From: JAQGMO01 sp050954505
GTDB taxonomy: Bacteria > Pseudomonadota > Gammaproteobacteria > Burkholderiales > Burkholderiaceae_D
DNA length: 11,017 nt
NCBI GenBank assembly: GCA_050954505.1
Contig: JBPBPY010000423.1
Location: 1 to 11,017, forward strand
Direction: 5' to 3'
Part shown: positions 1 to 6,486 of the stretch, piece by piece
How positions within the stretch are numbered: position 1 is the first letter of the stretch
How the letters are laid out: every line of letters begins with the position of its first letter
Translations under genes and position numbers: made by a program
Notes under the pieces: model-generated
Seen by the model: the letters and a program-made list of their open reading frames with translations, nothing else
The model's database searches: none
What the model was told of the DNA's origin: nothing

Positions 1-3
1 TGG

Positions 4-61
4 AAGGAACCCGGCGAGCCTTGGCGTAATGGTGAGAATTCCACTTCACGCCGGTTTCCTT
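4..61. repeat. Imperfect inverted repeat just downstream of cca
   Basis: Arms at 4-16 and 49-61 match as an inverted repeat at 12 of 13 positions (AAGGAACCCGGCG against CGCCGGTTTCCTT). The 32-base interior contains further complementarity, for example GGCGT at 23-27 with ACGCC at 48-52. It starts two bases after the cca stop codon on the minus strand, so a transcript end or 3' stabiliser for the slt-cca operon is plausible. There is no proper T-run after the minus-strand stem, so a standard intrinsic terminator is not supported. The window ends here and part of the element may be missing. Confidence 0.4.
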
Positions 62-62
62 G

Positions 63-1292
63 CTAGCCTTTCAGCGCCTGCTCAACCCGCGCAATCCGCG
101 CCCGCCGTATCGCTTCGGCAATGCGCGCCGGCTCACCCGGATAGCGTTGCACGGTGGCTTGGGCGATGGCGCCGGCATCGACTGCCTGCGCCGCCTGCAT
201 GGCCTCGGCCAGGCAGGCGGCCTGGGGAAATGGCCGGTCTTCGAAACCGGTGCGTCCGCGTGCATCGCATTCTGCGGCCTGCAGCATGTCAAGAAAACGC
301 TGTGGCTTGCGAAAGGCATCATTGCGTTCGAGCAGCGTCACGATCGTGGCAGCGCGCAGCTCCAGGGCGCGCCCGACATTGCCATGTTCACGCGCGGTCA
401 TCACGGCCAGGTCGCGGCAATCGTTGGGGATTTTCAAGCGTTTGCAGACCTGCTCGACCAGTTCCACGCCACGTCCTTCGTGGCCGTGATGGCGCGGCCA
501 TTCGGCAGGGGATGTGCTCCCCTTGCCGAGGTCATGCAGCAATGCCGCCACACGCACCGCCAGCGGCATGGCGACCCTGGCGGCATGATCGATCACCAGC
601 ATGATGTGCACGCCGGTGTCGATTTCCGGATGATGCTGCGCTGGCTGCGGCACGCCCCACAGGCAATCGAGTTCCGGCAGCAGCCGCTGCAGCGCGCCGC
701 AGCTGCGCAAGACCTCGAACATGCGCGAGGGCTTTTCTGCCATCAGGCCACGCGCCAGTTCCTGCCAGACGCGCTCGGGCACCAGGGCATCGACTTCCCC
801 TGATTCCACCATGCGGCGCATCAGCGCCAGCGTCGCGGGCGCCACCGTGAAGTCGACAAACCGTGCGGCAAACCGCGCCAGGCGCAGGATGCGCACCGGG
901 TCTTCGGCAAACGCTTCCGAGACGTGGCGAAACAGCCGGGCCTGGAGATCGGCCTGGCCATTGAACGGGTCGCAGAGAACGCCCTCTTCATCGATTGCCA
1001 TCGCATTGATGGTCAGGTCGCGCCGTACCAGGTCCTGTTCCAGCGTGACGTCGCGGTCGGCATGGAAGACAAAGCCGCGATAGCCGGGCGCCGTCTTGCG
1101 CTCGGTGCGCGCCAGTGCATATTCCTCATGCGTGCGCGGATGCAGGAACACCGGGAAATCCTTGCCCACCGGCGTGTAGTCCAGCGCCAGCATGTCTTGC
1201 GGCGTGGCGCCAACCACCACATGGTCGCGGTCCTGCACCGGCAAGCCCAGCAGACCGTCGCGCACTGCGCCGCCGACTGTATAGATTTTCAT
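63..1292 (-). CDS. cca: Multifunctional CCA tRNA nucleotidyltransferase with HD domain
   Basis: Adds or repairs the 3'-terminal CCA of tRNAs in the cytoplasm, using CTP and ATP without a nucleic acid template. The 409-residue protein matches the length of the E. coli-type enzyme. Visible motifs are GGAVRD at residues 7-12 (nucleotidyltransferase), the metal-binding Asp pair D21/D23 in DRD, RRDLTINAMA at about 90-99, and the EDPVRILRLARFAARF segment at 130-145 that belongs to the nucleotide-selection region. A C-terminal HD domain carries LLHDLGKG with H253/D254, typical of gammaproteobacterial and betaproteobacterial enzymes that also have phosphohydrolase activity. The ATG at 1292 is chosen because the family starts right before the GGAVRD strand and GAGG lies upstream; a longer frame to 1406 overlaps the GST gene and adds unrelated sequence. 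It starts 8 bases after the GST stop, which suggests cotranscription and possibly translational coupling. Confidence 0.95.
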   Translation of the reverse strand: MKIYTVGGAVRDGLLGLPVQDRDHVVVGATPQDMLALDYTPVGKDFPVFLHPRTHEEYALARTERKTAPGYRGFVFHADRDVTLEQDLVRRDLTINAMAIDEEGVLCDPFNGQADLQARLFRHVSEAFAEDPVRILRLARFAARFVDFTVAPATLALMRRMVESGEVDALVPERVWQELARGLMAEKPSRMFEVLRSCGALQRLLPELDCLWGVPQPAQHHPEIDTGVHIMLVIDHAARVAMPLAVRVAALLHDLGKGSTSPAEWPRHHGHEGRGVELVEQVCKRLKIPNDCRDLAVMTAREHGNVGRALELRAATIVTLLERNDAFRKPQRFLDMLQAAECDARGRTGFEDRPFPQAACLAEAMQAAQAVDAGAIAQATVQRYPGEPARIAEAIRRARIARVEQALKG

Positions 1293-1300
1293 CAGCCGCC

Positions 1301-2014
1301 TCAGGTCGGCGGCAGCTCGTACTTTTCGACGATCTCGGTTTCCGCCATTGCCTGCGTGACCCACTTCTCCACGGCTGGATGCGCCATCACGCGGTCGGCG
1401 TAGCATTGCAGGGCTGGCGCCAGGAAAACATCATAGGTGCGAAAGCGCGTCACCACCGGGGCGAAAAAAGCGTCGGCAATGGAGAAGTCGCCAAACAGGA
1501 AATGATGGTGGCCAAAATGCGCCAGGCAGGTTTCCCAGATTTCGCAAATGCGGCCGATGTCGCCCTGGGCTTCGGCAGTCCTGCCCTTGCCCGGAAAACG
1601 CGCGCGGATGTTCATGGTCATGGCGCTGCGCAAGCCGGCAAAACCGGAATGCATCTCTGCACAGATCGAACGGGCCATGGCACGCGCGGCGACATCTTGG
1701 GGCCAGAGGTTTTTTTCCGGGAATTGCTCGGCCAGGTATTCGCAAATCGCCAGCGAGTCGCTGATGGCAAACTCGCTCGTCACCAGCACCGGTACCCGGC
1801 CGGACGGCGAATACTTGGCAATGTCGTTGGCAGTCTCCTGTTGGCCAAGCAGGATGCGGATTTCGGAAAAGGGAATGTCGAAGGCTGTCATGGCCACCCA
1901 TGGGCGCATCGACCAAGAAGAATAATTCTTGTTGGCGATGACCAGCTTGAGGCCCGTGTGTTCGGCATTGCTGATGGCTTCCGATGCGGCCGGATCGAGT
2001 TCTGTTGTTTGCAT
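1301..2014 (-). CDS. Glutathione S-transferase family protein
   Basis: A 237-residue cytosolic GST. The N-terminal thioredoxin-like domain starts near residue 22 with KLVIANKNYSSWSMRPW; the NYSSWS stretch (30-35) holds the likely glutathione-activating serine. RVPVL (73-77) contains the cis-proline and DSLAICEYL (86-94) the glutathione gamma-glutamyl contact. The C-terminal all-helical domain includes the N-capping-type segment FSIADAFFAPVV. The physiological substrate cannot be told from sequence. About 20 residues precede the usual family start, but no in-frame alternative start codon lies nearer the domain, so ATG 2014 is kept. There is no convincing Shine-Dalgarno sequence; the leader before the ATG is pyrimidine-rich. 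It lies 34 bases after the NDUFA9-like gene and 8 bases before cca, so it appears to be the third gene of a four-gene operon. Confidence 0.92.
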   Translation of the reverse strand: MQTTELDPAASEAISNAEHTGLKLVIANKNYSSWSMRPWVAMTAFDIPFSEIRILLGQQETANDIAKYSPSGRVPVLVTSEFAISDSLAICEYLAEQFPEKNLWPQDVAARAMARSICAEMHSGFAGLRSAMTMNIRARFPGKGRTAEAQGDIGRICEIWETCLAHFGHHHFLFGDFSIADAFFAPVVTRFRTYDVFLAPALQCYADRVMAHPAVEKWVTQAMAETEIVEKYELPPT

Positions 2015-2048
2015 GATATCGATGGAGGAAAAGGAAATGGGTGCCAGC

Positions 2049-3059
2049 TTACAGCATGGATGTGGGCCGCGTCACGGTGCCCCGGCGCCGGCCGTTGCCG
2101 CCCAGGTAGAACGGCGCCACCGCCTCCAGGGCGGTCTGCTGCGGCATGACGCGCGCATCAGGCAGCGCTGCAGCCACATTGGGTTTTTTCAATGAATCAA
2201 GATTGTCGCGCGACATCAATGGTCCGCCAGGCTGGAATTCCATCAGCCAGGCCATGACGCGCGCCGGTGCCGCCGGCAAGCCGATCAGCGGTCGCAGATG
2301 GCCGCTGTAGAGCCCCGCCAGGCGCACCAGATGGCCCAGCGTGTAGATGTTCGGCCCCGCCAGTTCATACGTCATGGCGGCCGTGGACGGATCGGCCAGC
2401 GCCCGTTCGAAGGCCAGCGTGACATCGCCCACATACACCGGCTGCATGGCGGCGCCACTGCCGCCCAGCATCATCACCGGCAGGAACTTCTGCAGGCGCG
2501 CGAACATGTTCAGGAACTGGTCGTCTTCGCCAAACAGCACAGCCGGCTGGAACACCGTTACCGCAAGTTTCCTGTCGGCCCGTGCAGCCGCTTCGCCAGC
2601 GGCTTTCGAGCGCAGGTACATCGACGGTCCGTCGGCGGCAGCGCCCAGCGCACTCATGTGCAGGTAGCGTTTGACACCCGCCTTGGCGCAAGCCACCACC
2701 ACGCGGCGTGGCAAGTCGACGTGGGCACGGGCAAATGCCGGACCGAAGGCGCTGCCATGCTTGCCGGGGCGCGAGTGCAGCACGCCCACCAGGTTGATGA
2801 CCGCATCGGCACGCTTGACCAGGCCCAGCAGCACGGCGTCGTCATGCACATCGGCCTGCAGCAAGGTCAGCCCCGGCAAGACCAGCAGATGGCGGCCGCT
2901 GGCCAGGCGCCGGGTCGGCACGATGACCTTGTAGCCGCCGCGCACCAGGCGCGCCACCAGGTGGCTGCCGATGAAGCCGGTGCCGCCAATCACCAGCACG
3001 CTCGGGTACAGCAGCGTGGTGTGCAGATTGGCCGCTGGCATGGCTGGCATGTCTGGCAT
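2049..3059 (-). CDS. Complex I NDUFA9-type NAD(P)-binding oxidoreductase (extended SDR)
   Basis: A Rossmann-fold protein of the atypical extended short-chain dehydrogenase group that includes the mitochondrial complex I accessory subunit NDUFA9. With the ATG at 3059 it has 336 residues. GGTGFIG (25-31) is the dinucleotide-binding loop. HMSALG contains S136, and Y148-x-x-x-K152 (YLRSK) matches the SDR active-site pattern, so the catalytic residues appear intact. Bacterial members have been linked to quinone or NADH metabolism, but no defined reaction can be assigned here. The frame remains open to a TTG at 3074, which would overlap the slt stop as TTGA; ATGs at 3059, 3050 and 3041 sit in three copies of ATGCCAG(A/C)C, and none has a strong ribosome site. 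I chose 3059 as the first ATG. The proximity to slt implies translational coupling. Confidence 0.85.
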   Translation of the reverse strand: MPDMPAMPAANLHTTLLYPSVLVIGGTGFIGSHLVARLVRGGYKVIVPTRRLASGRHLLVLPGLTLLQADVHDDAVLLGLVKRADAVINLVGVLHSRPGKHGSAFGPAFARAHVDLPRRVVVACAKAGVKRYLHMSALGAAADGPSMYLRSKAAGEAAARADRKLAVTVFQPAVLFGEDDQFLNMFARLQKFLPVMMLGGSGAAMQPVYVGDVTLAFERALADPSTAAMTYELAGPNIYTLGHLVRLAGLYSGHLRPLIGLPAAPARVMAWLMEFQPGGPLMSRDNLDSLKKPNVAAALPDARVMPQQTALEAVAPFYLGGNGRRRGTVTRPTSML

Positions 3060-3070
3060 GATGGGCGTGC

Positions 3071-5041
3071 TCAAAACGGATCGGGCGAGGCCACGCCGAT
3101 GAAGGTCTTGGGCGTGATGTTGCCCAGCCGCGCCTTGAGCGATTGCGGCGTGTTCTCGAACTGGGCGGCGTAATAGGTGGCGTTCGACAGCACCGCTTTC
3201 ACATAGCCGCGGGTTTCGGCAAACGGAATCGATTCGGCAAAGATGGCGCCTTCGACCGGGCGCGTCAGCGTGGCGCGCCAGGCCTTGGGCCGGCCCGGGC
3301 CGGCATTGTAGGCAGCGGTGGCCAGTGCCTGCGAACCGTCGAGCGAATTGAGCACCATGCTGAGGTAATTCGTGCCCAGCACGATGTTGGTATTGATGTC
3401 GGTGACCTGGCCCTGGGTGAAACCGTTCATGCCGATCTTGCGCGCCATTTCGCGCGCCGTGCCAGGCATGAGCTGCATCAGGCCGGAGGCGCCGACGTTG
3501 GAACGCGCCGCCATCACGAAGCGCGACTCCTGGCGAATCAAGCCGTACACCCAGGCGCGGTCCAGGCCAAGCTGCTGGGTGGCGTTCTGCATGATGTCTT
3601 GATAGGGCGACGGATAACGCTGGGTGAAATCGAATTCGACCTTGGTGCGGTCCGAGGTGTAGACCATGCGGTCGAGCAGATTGTTCTGGCGCGCATATTC
3701 CGCGGCGGCAAACTGCTGGCGCTCATTCATGTGGCGCACCTGCCAGTTCCATTCGCGGTTGCCTTCGAAACGCAGGCTCAGGTCGAGGAACTTGAAGGCA
3801 TTGCGAAATCCTTCATTGTTCATCATCTCGTTGATCTCGCTGGCGCTGACTGCTTGCGGACGCGGCGGAATGACGATCTTGCGGCCCTGCTCTTCCAGCG
3901 CCAGCTGGCCATAGAAATGGATCTGGTCGGCGATCTTCTGGAACTGGGCCTGGGCTTCTTCATTGCGGCCCTGGGCCTTGCAGGCCCGGCCCAGCCAGTA
4001 GATCCAGGTCGGCTCCTGGCGCATTGCCAGCGGCATGGCATCGATGCCGGCCTTGACCATGGTCCAGTCGCCAGCGCGCAAGGCAGCGCGCACGCGCCAG
4101 GCATAGCCTTCGCTCGACAGGGGCGTAATGCCCACGCGGCGCCAGTATTCCAGCGCATCGGGCGCCAGCTTGAGCGAGGATTGCAAGGCCACCTGGGCCC
4201 AGCCCGCGGCCAGTTCCTGCTGGCTCATCTGGGTCGAGGCGCCCAGCAGCATGGTGCCGGCAAAATTGACATCGTTGCGTGCCGCGCGGCCAACGGCAAT
4301 GATGAAGGCTTCATGCATGGCGCGCGTATTGATCATGCCGCGGCCAAGGATCTGCGTCGGTTTTTCAATTGCCACCAGTACCGTGTTCTCGGGTGCATCG
4401 GTGAGCAGCGCCAGGCGGCGCGCCAGTGGCGTCTGATTGAATTCCGCTGCCAGGCGGATCTGGAACCAGATATCGTCGCTGTTGAACTGGCCGGTCTGTG
4501 CCAGCGTATTGATCAGGGCAACGCAGCCTTCGCCATAATCCTTGGGCGAAACCAGCAGCGCGCGGGCATCGTTGGCAACGTTCTGGTTCTTGGCGGCACG
4601 CGACATCAGGGCATAACATTTGAGCTGGGTATCGTCGTCGAGTACGAACTGCGGATACTGTTCATCGAAAGTGGCCCAGTCGCGCCCCTTGCCGACTTCC
4701 AGCAGCCAGTCGTTGCGCAGGCGGTCGGCGATCGCGCTGCCATCGTAGCGTGCCAGGAAGTCGCGGATCTCGGCGACAGGCAGGGTCTTGATGCGCGGCT
4801 TGATGCGGTAATAATCGACGTAGGAACGAATCGGATAATTCGACAACCGTGCAGCCAGGTCGTAGGCGCGTTGCGCATCGTCGGCCCGTGCCGCATCGCG
4901 CAGGGCGCGGAAGGTATCGTCATCGGGAAAAGTCATGCTGATGCGGCCTTGCGCCTGCACCGCTGGCGTTACGCCCAGCGTGGCGGCAGCGGCGAGCGCA
5001 GCAAGGGCGGCGCGGGCCAGCAATTTGGTGAAAAAGATCAA
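3071..5041 (-). CDS. slt: Soluble-type lytic murein transglycosylase (Slt70 family)
   Basis: An exported enzyme that cleaves the MurNAc-GlcNAc bond of peptidoglycan to give 1,6-anhydromuropeptides in the periplasm. With the chosen start it has about 656 residues, close to E. coli Slt70. Order: signal peptide (about 1-32, hydrophobic Ala/Leu core ending TPAVQAQG); a long alpha-helical superhelical U/L region to about residue 490; then the C-terminal lysozyme-like SLT domain. The domain has LIRQESRF with catalytic Glu at about E505, SNVGASGLMQLMPGTA, and ATAAYNAGPGRPKAW. No ATG lies before the signal peptide. TTG at 5041 gives a clean signal peptide (LIFFTKLLAR...) with AAGG seven bases upstream; the longer frame starting at 5170 would run through the 6S RNA region and spoil the leader. 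First gene of the slt-cca set and divergent from the 6S/cyclo-ligase unit. Confidence 0.93.
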   Translation of the reverse strand: MIFFTKLLARAALAALAAAATLGVTPAVQAQGRISMTFPDDDTFRALRDAARADDAQRAYDLAARLSNYPIRSYVDYYRIKPRIKTLPVAEIRDFLARYDGSAIADRLRNDWLLEVGKGRDWATFDEQYPQFVLDDDTQLKCYALMSRAAKNQNVANDARALLVSPKDYGEGCVALINTLAQTGQFNSDDIWFQIRLAAEFNQTPLARRLALLTDAPENTVLVAIEKPTQILGRGMINTRAMHEAFIIAVGRAARNDVNFAGTMLLGASTQMSQQELAAGWAQVALQSSLKLAPDALEYWRRVGITPLSSEGYAWRVRAALRAGDWTMVKAGIDAMPLAMRQEPTWIYWLGRACKAQGRNEEAQAQFQKIADQIHFYGQLALEEQGRKIVIPPRPQAVSASEINEMMNNEGFRNAFKFLDLSLRFEGNREWNWQVRHMNERQQFAAAEYARQNNLLDRMVYTSDRTKVEFDFTQRYPSPYQDIMQNATQQLGLDRAWVYGLIRQESRFVMAARSNVGASGLMQLMPGTAREMARKIGMNGFTQGQVTDINTNIVLGTNYLSMVLNSLDGSQALATAAYNAGPGRPKAWRATLTRPVEGAIFAESIPFAETRGYVKAVLSNATYYAAQFENTPQSLKARLGNITPKTFIGVASPDPF

Positions 5042-5078
5042 TTGATAACCTTGAAATGGAAGCTGCGTTGGAGCGTCT

Positions 5079-5084
5079 AGAATA
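5079..5084 (-). promoter_or_regulatory. Possible -10 box (TATTCT) for slt
   Basis: TATTCT on the minus strand lies about 38 bases upstream of the TTG proposed for slt, in the short region between slt and the divergent 6S/cyclo-ligase unit. The upstream hexamer at 17-18 base spacing (ACTTTT or AACTTT) is a poor match to the sigma-70 -35 consensus. The location is sensible but the sequence support is weak. Confidence 0.3.
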
Positions 5085-5136
5085 GCACGTAGGCATGCGC
5101 AAAAAGTTGCCTTCCGGGCTGTAATTTCATTCAAGA

Positions 5137-5142
5137 TACAAT
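5137..5142 (+). promoter_or_regulatory. Probable -10 box (TACAAT) for 6S RNA and cyclo-ligase
   Basis: TACAAT is a five-of-six match to the sigma-70 -10 consensus, set in AT-richer DNA than its surroundings and immediately before the 5' strand of the 6S RNA candidate. Transcription would start near 5149. No good -35 hexamer is seen at 16-18 bases upstream; TTGCCT at 5107-5112 is too far away (24-base spacer). Confidence 0.5.
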
Positions 5143-5145
5143 TTC

Positions 5146-5300
5146 TCTTGGTGCAAGGCGGTCCCGGCAATCAGGCTGAACCCGGCATTGCTGCGGGCAG
5201 CCCAGCCACCGCACCACACGCCGGTGCAGGCCAGGACAGCAAACCGGACCGCTGCGCTGCAAGCACCTGGCAGCAAGTGCCTTGCCCGCCACTGGCATCA
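5146..5300 (+). ncRNA. ssrS: Probable 6S RNA (ssrS), upstream of the cyclo-ligase gene
   Basis: 6S RNA mimics an open promoter and binds the sigma-70 RNA polymerase holoenzyme; in many gammaproteobacteria and betaproteobacteria it lies directly upstream of the 5-formyltetrahydrofolate cyclo-ligase gene, as here. The interval has no credible coding sequence although it is about 185 bases long. Its ends can form a closing stem: TGGTGCAAGGC (5149-5159) against GCCTTGC (5279-5285) and CGCCA (5287-5291). Inside, GGTCCCGG (5160-5167) can pair with CCGGACC (5244-5250) with one bulge. GCTGC (5251-5255) can pair with GCAGC (5270-5274), a small hairpin on the 3' side as is usual in 6S RNA. GCTGAACCCG/CGGGCAGC (5175-5201) can form a local hairpin. 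The 5' ATTTCTCT also recalls the E. coli RNA. Ends are approximate and I could not run a covariance search; the call rests on position plus pairing. Confidence 0.72.
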
Positions 5301-5327
5301 TTTGTTACCTTATTGCCGAGCAAAGAC

Positions 5328-5885
5328 ATGACAGACAAGACAGTCCAACGCCAGGCCTTGCTGGCAGCGCGCAGTGCATTGCCGCCGTTGCAGCGGATGG
5401 AAAACGATGCGGCGCTGAGCCGGCATTTGCTGGCCTGGCTGGCGCACCATCCGGTCGCCTGCATCGGTGTCTATCTGCCGATACGCAACGAACCCGACCT
5501 GGGCGCGGCCTACCGAACCCTGGTGGAGAACGGCGTCCTCTTATGCCTGCCGGTGGTGCGCCAGCGCGATGTGGCGCTCGAATTCCTGCCCTGGTTTCCC
5601 GGTGAACAACTGGGCCGCGATGCCAGCGGCATCGGCATGCCGCTGGCACCGCGTGATGCCATCAAACCGCCCTTGCTGCTGCTGCCCTGCGTCGGCTACA
5701 ACGCCCGCGGATTCCGGCTCGGCTACGGTGCCGGTTATTACGACCGCACGCTGGCGCTTCCAGAACGCCCGGCAACGATCGGCATTGCCTACTGCCAGGC
5801 CCTGTGCGACTTCGACACTGCACCCCATGACATTGCCCTCGACATGGTGCTGACTGAAGCCGGTCCGTGCACGGCGGCGCGCTGA
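5328..5885 (+). CDS. ygfA: 5-formyltetrahydrofolate cyclo-ligase (MTHFS)
   Basis: Converts 5-formyl-THF to 5,10-methenyl-THF with ATP hydrolysis, returning the storage or inhibitory folate to the one-carbon pool. The 185-residue protein is of normal family length. Visible signatures are the N-terminal R-x-ALLAARSALP helix, YLPIRNEPDL (49-58) for folate binding, GIGMPLAP (101-108), and the C-terminal LLPCVGYNARGFRLGYGAGYYDRTL block (118-142), whose RLGYGAGYYDR is the family hallmark and ATP/Mg site. ATG 5328 is chosen because homologues begin just before the R-x-ALLAARSAL helix and because the upstream open frame (from 5148) passes through the structured 6S RNA region. The ribosome site is weak (GAG nine bases upstream). 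It ends 29 bases before the convergent chaperone-like gene. In relatives this gene is often cotranscribed with 6S RNA. Confidence 0.94.
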   Translation: MTDKTVQRQALLAARSALPPLQRMENDAALSRHLLAWLAHHPVACIGVYLPIRNEPDLGAAYRTLVENGVLLCLPVVRQRDVALEFLPWFPGEQLGRDASGIGMPLAPRDAIKPPLLLLPCVGYNARGFRLGYGAGYYDRTLALPERPATIGIAYCQALCDFDTAPHDIALDMVLTEAGPCTAAR

Positions 5886-5914
5886 CAAACCATGCCGAGG
5901 GCGCAGAGAACGGC

Positions 5915-6373
5915 TCAGGCGAATGGACGTCCGGGGTCGAACTCGTTTTCGTTGCCGGCCTCCTCCGCGTTCTCGCCGTGCTCCAGCGCAGCCAGATCCT
6001 GGCGCAAGCGCTCGACCGTATCGGCCAGGCGTTCGAGCCAGGTGACCAGGGCCTTGCCATCATAGAGCTCGGGGTCCAGGCGCAGGCAGGCAATGAATTC
6101 GCCGGTCAGATTGTCCAGTGCGCAGGTGCAGCCGCCACTGCGGTCGAGAAACAGATTCGCTTCCATCAACAGACGCAGCTGTGCTTCGCCACCGGTGTGC
6201 GGCGCCTGGGCAATGGTGGAATAGATGTGCAGAACGTTTTGCGCCGTATCGTGCTCGAAGTCGATGATCATGTCACCGTCGAGTTTCAGGCGCGCGAGTC
6301 CGCGTTCGTCAAGGGCAAAACTGGACAAACCCGAGCATGAGCCAAAATCGCGAATCAGATCCTGGGCATTCAT
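5915..6373 (-). CDS. CesT/Tir-family type III secretion chaperone-like protein
   Basis: A small acidic protein of 152 residues whose pattern fits the CesT/Tir chaperone family: an N-terminal helix (MNAQDLIRDFG), a strand with LDERGLARLKLDG (21-33), MIIDFEHD (35-42), LHIYSTIAQAP (48-58), then LRLLMEANLF (66-75), CALDNLTGEFIACLRLD (84-100) and a final amphipathic helix (about 107-130). Family members are homodimeric cytoplasmic chaperones that hold effectors for type III secretion. The last 20 residues form a Glu/Asn-rich acidic tail. A good ribosome site (GGGAG) precedes ATG 6373. No secretion apparatus or effector gene is in the window, so the partner is unknown and a chaperone role outside secretion is possible. 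It is convergent with the cyclo-ligase gene and is separated from metF by 113 bases containing a palindrome, so it may be independently transcribed or read from the metF unit. Confidence 0.75.
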   Translation of the reverse strand: MNAQDLIRDFGSCSGLSSFALDERGLARLKLDGDMIIDFEHDTAQNVLHIYSTIAQAPHTGGEAQLRLLMEANLFLDRSGGCTCALDNLTGEFIACLRLDPELYDGKALVTWLERLADTVERLRQDLAALEHGENAEEAGNENEFDPGRPFA

Positions 6374-6433
6374 GATGGCTCCCGTTAATGGACATGACTT
6401 GTTTGTAACGAGAGCAATGCTATTGTTCCGCTC

Positions 6434-6466
6434 AAAAAGTAGTTTTTGTGCAAAAACTGGCTTTTT
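6434..6466. repeat. AT-rich palindrome between metF and the chaperone-like gene
   Basis: A nearly symmetric inverted repeat: AAAAAG (6434-6439) with CTTTTT (6461-6466), and AGTTTTT (6441-6447) with AAAAACT (6452-6458), around a four-base loop GTGC. It lies 21 bases beyond the metF stop and about 60 bases upstream of the chaperone-like start. Both strands end in a T-run, so a bidirectional weak terminator is possible, though the stem is A/T rather than G/C. The symmetry is also compatible with a protein-binding operator. Confidence 0.5.
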
Positions 6467-6486
6467 ATAGCGGACACTTCATCGCT

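Noticed and set aside
60..803. Long plus-strand open frames opposite cca (60-803, 924-1403) and GST (1115-2149)
   Set aside because: They mirror strongly supported minus-strand genes and contain no family motifs.
2024..2195. A plus-strand short frame (ATG 2037 to 2195) with a near-ideal Shine-Dalgarno GGAGGAAAAGGAA upstream
   Set aside because: The encoded 52 residues are antisense to the end of the NDUFA9-like gene and resemble nothing; the purine-rich stretch is simply the complement of the pyrimidine-rich GST leader.
3143..5080. A 645-codon open frame on the plus strand opposite slt
   Set aside because: It lies exactly antisense to a gene with clear signal peptide and SLT catalytic motifs, its protein matches no family I recognise, and long antisense frames are expected in GC-rich DNA.
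5042..5170. Extended slt start at TTG 5170
   Set aside because: It places 43 unrelated residues before the signal peptide and overlaps the start of the 6S RNA region on the opposite strand.
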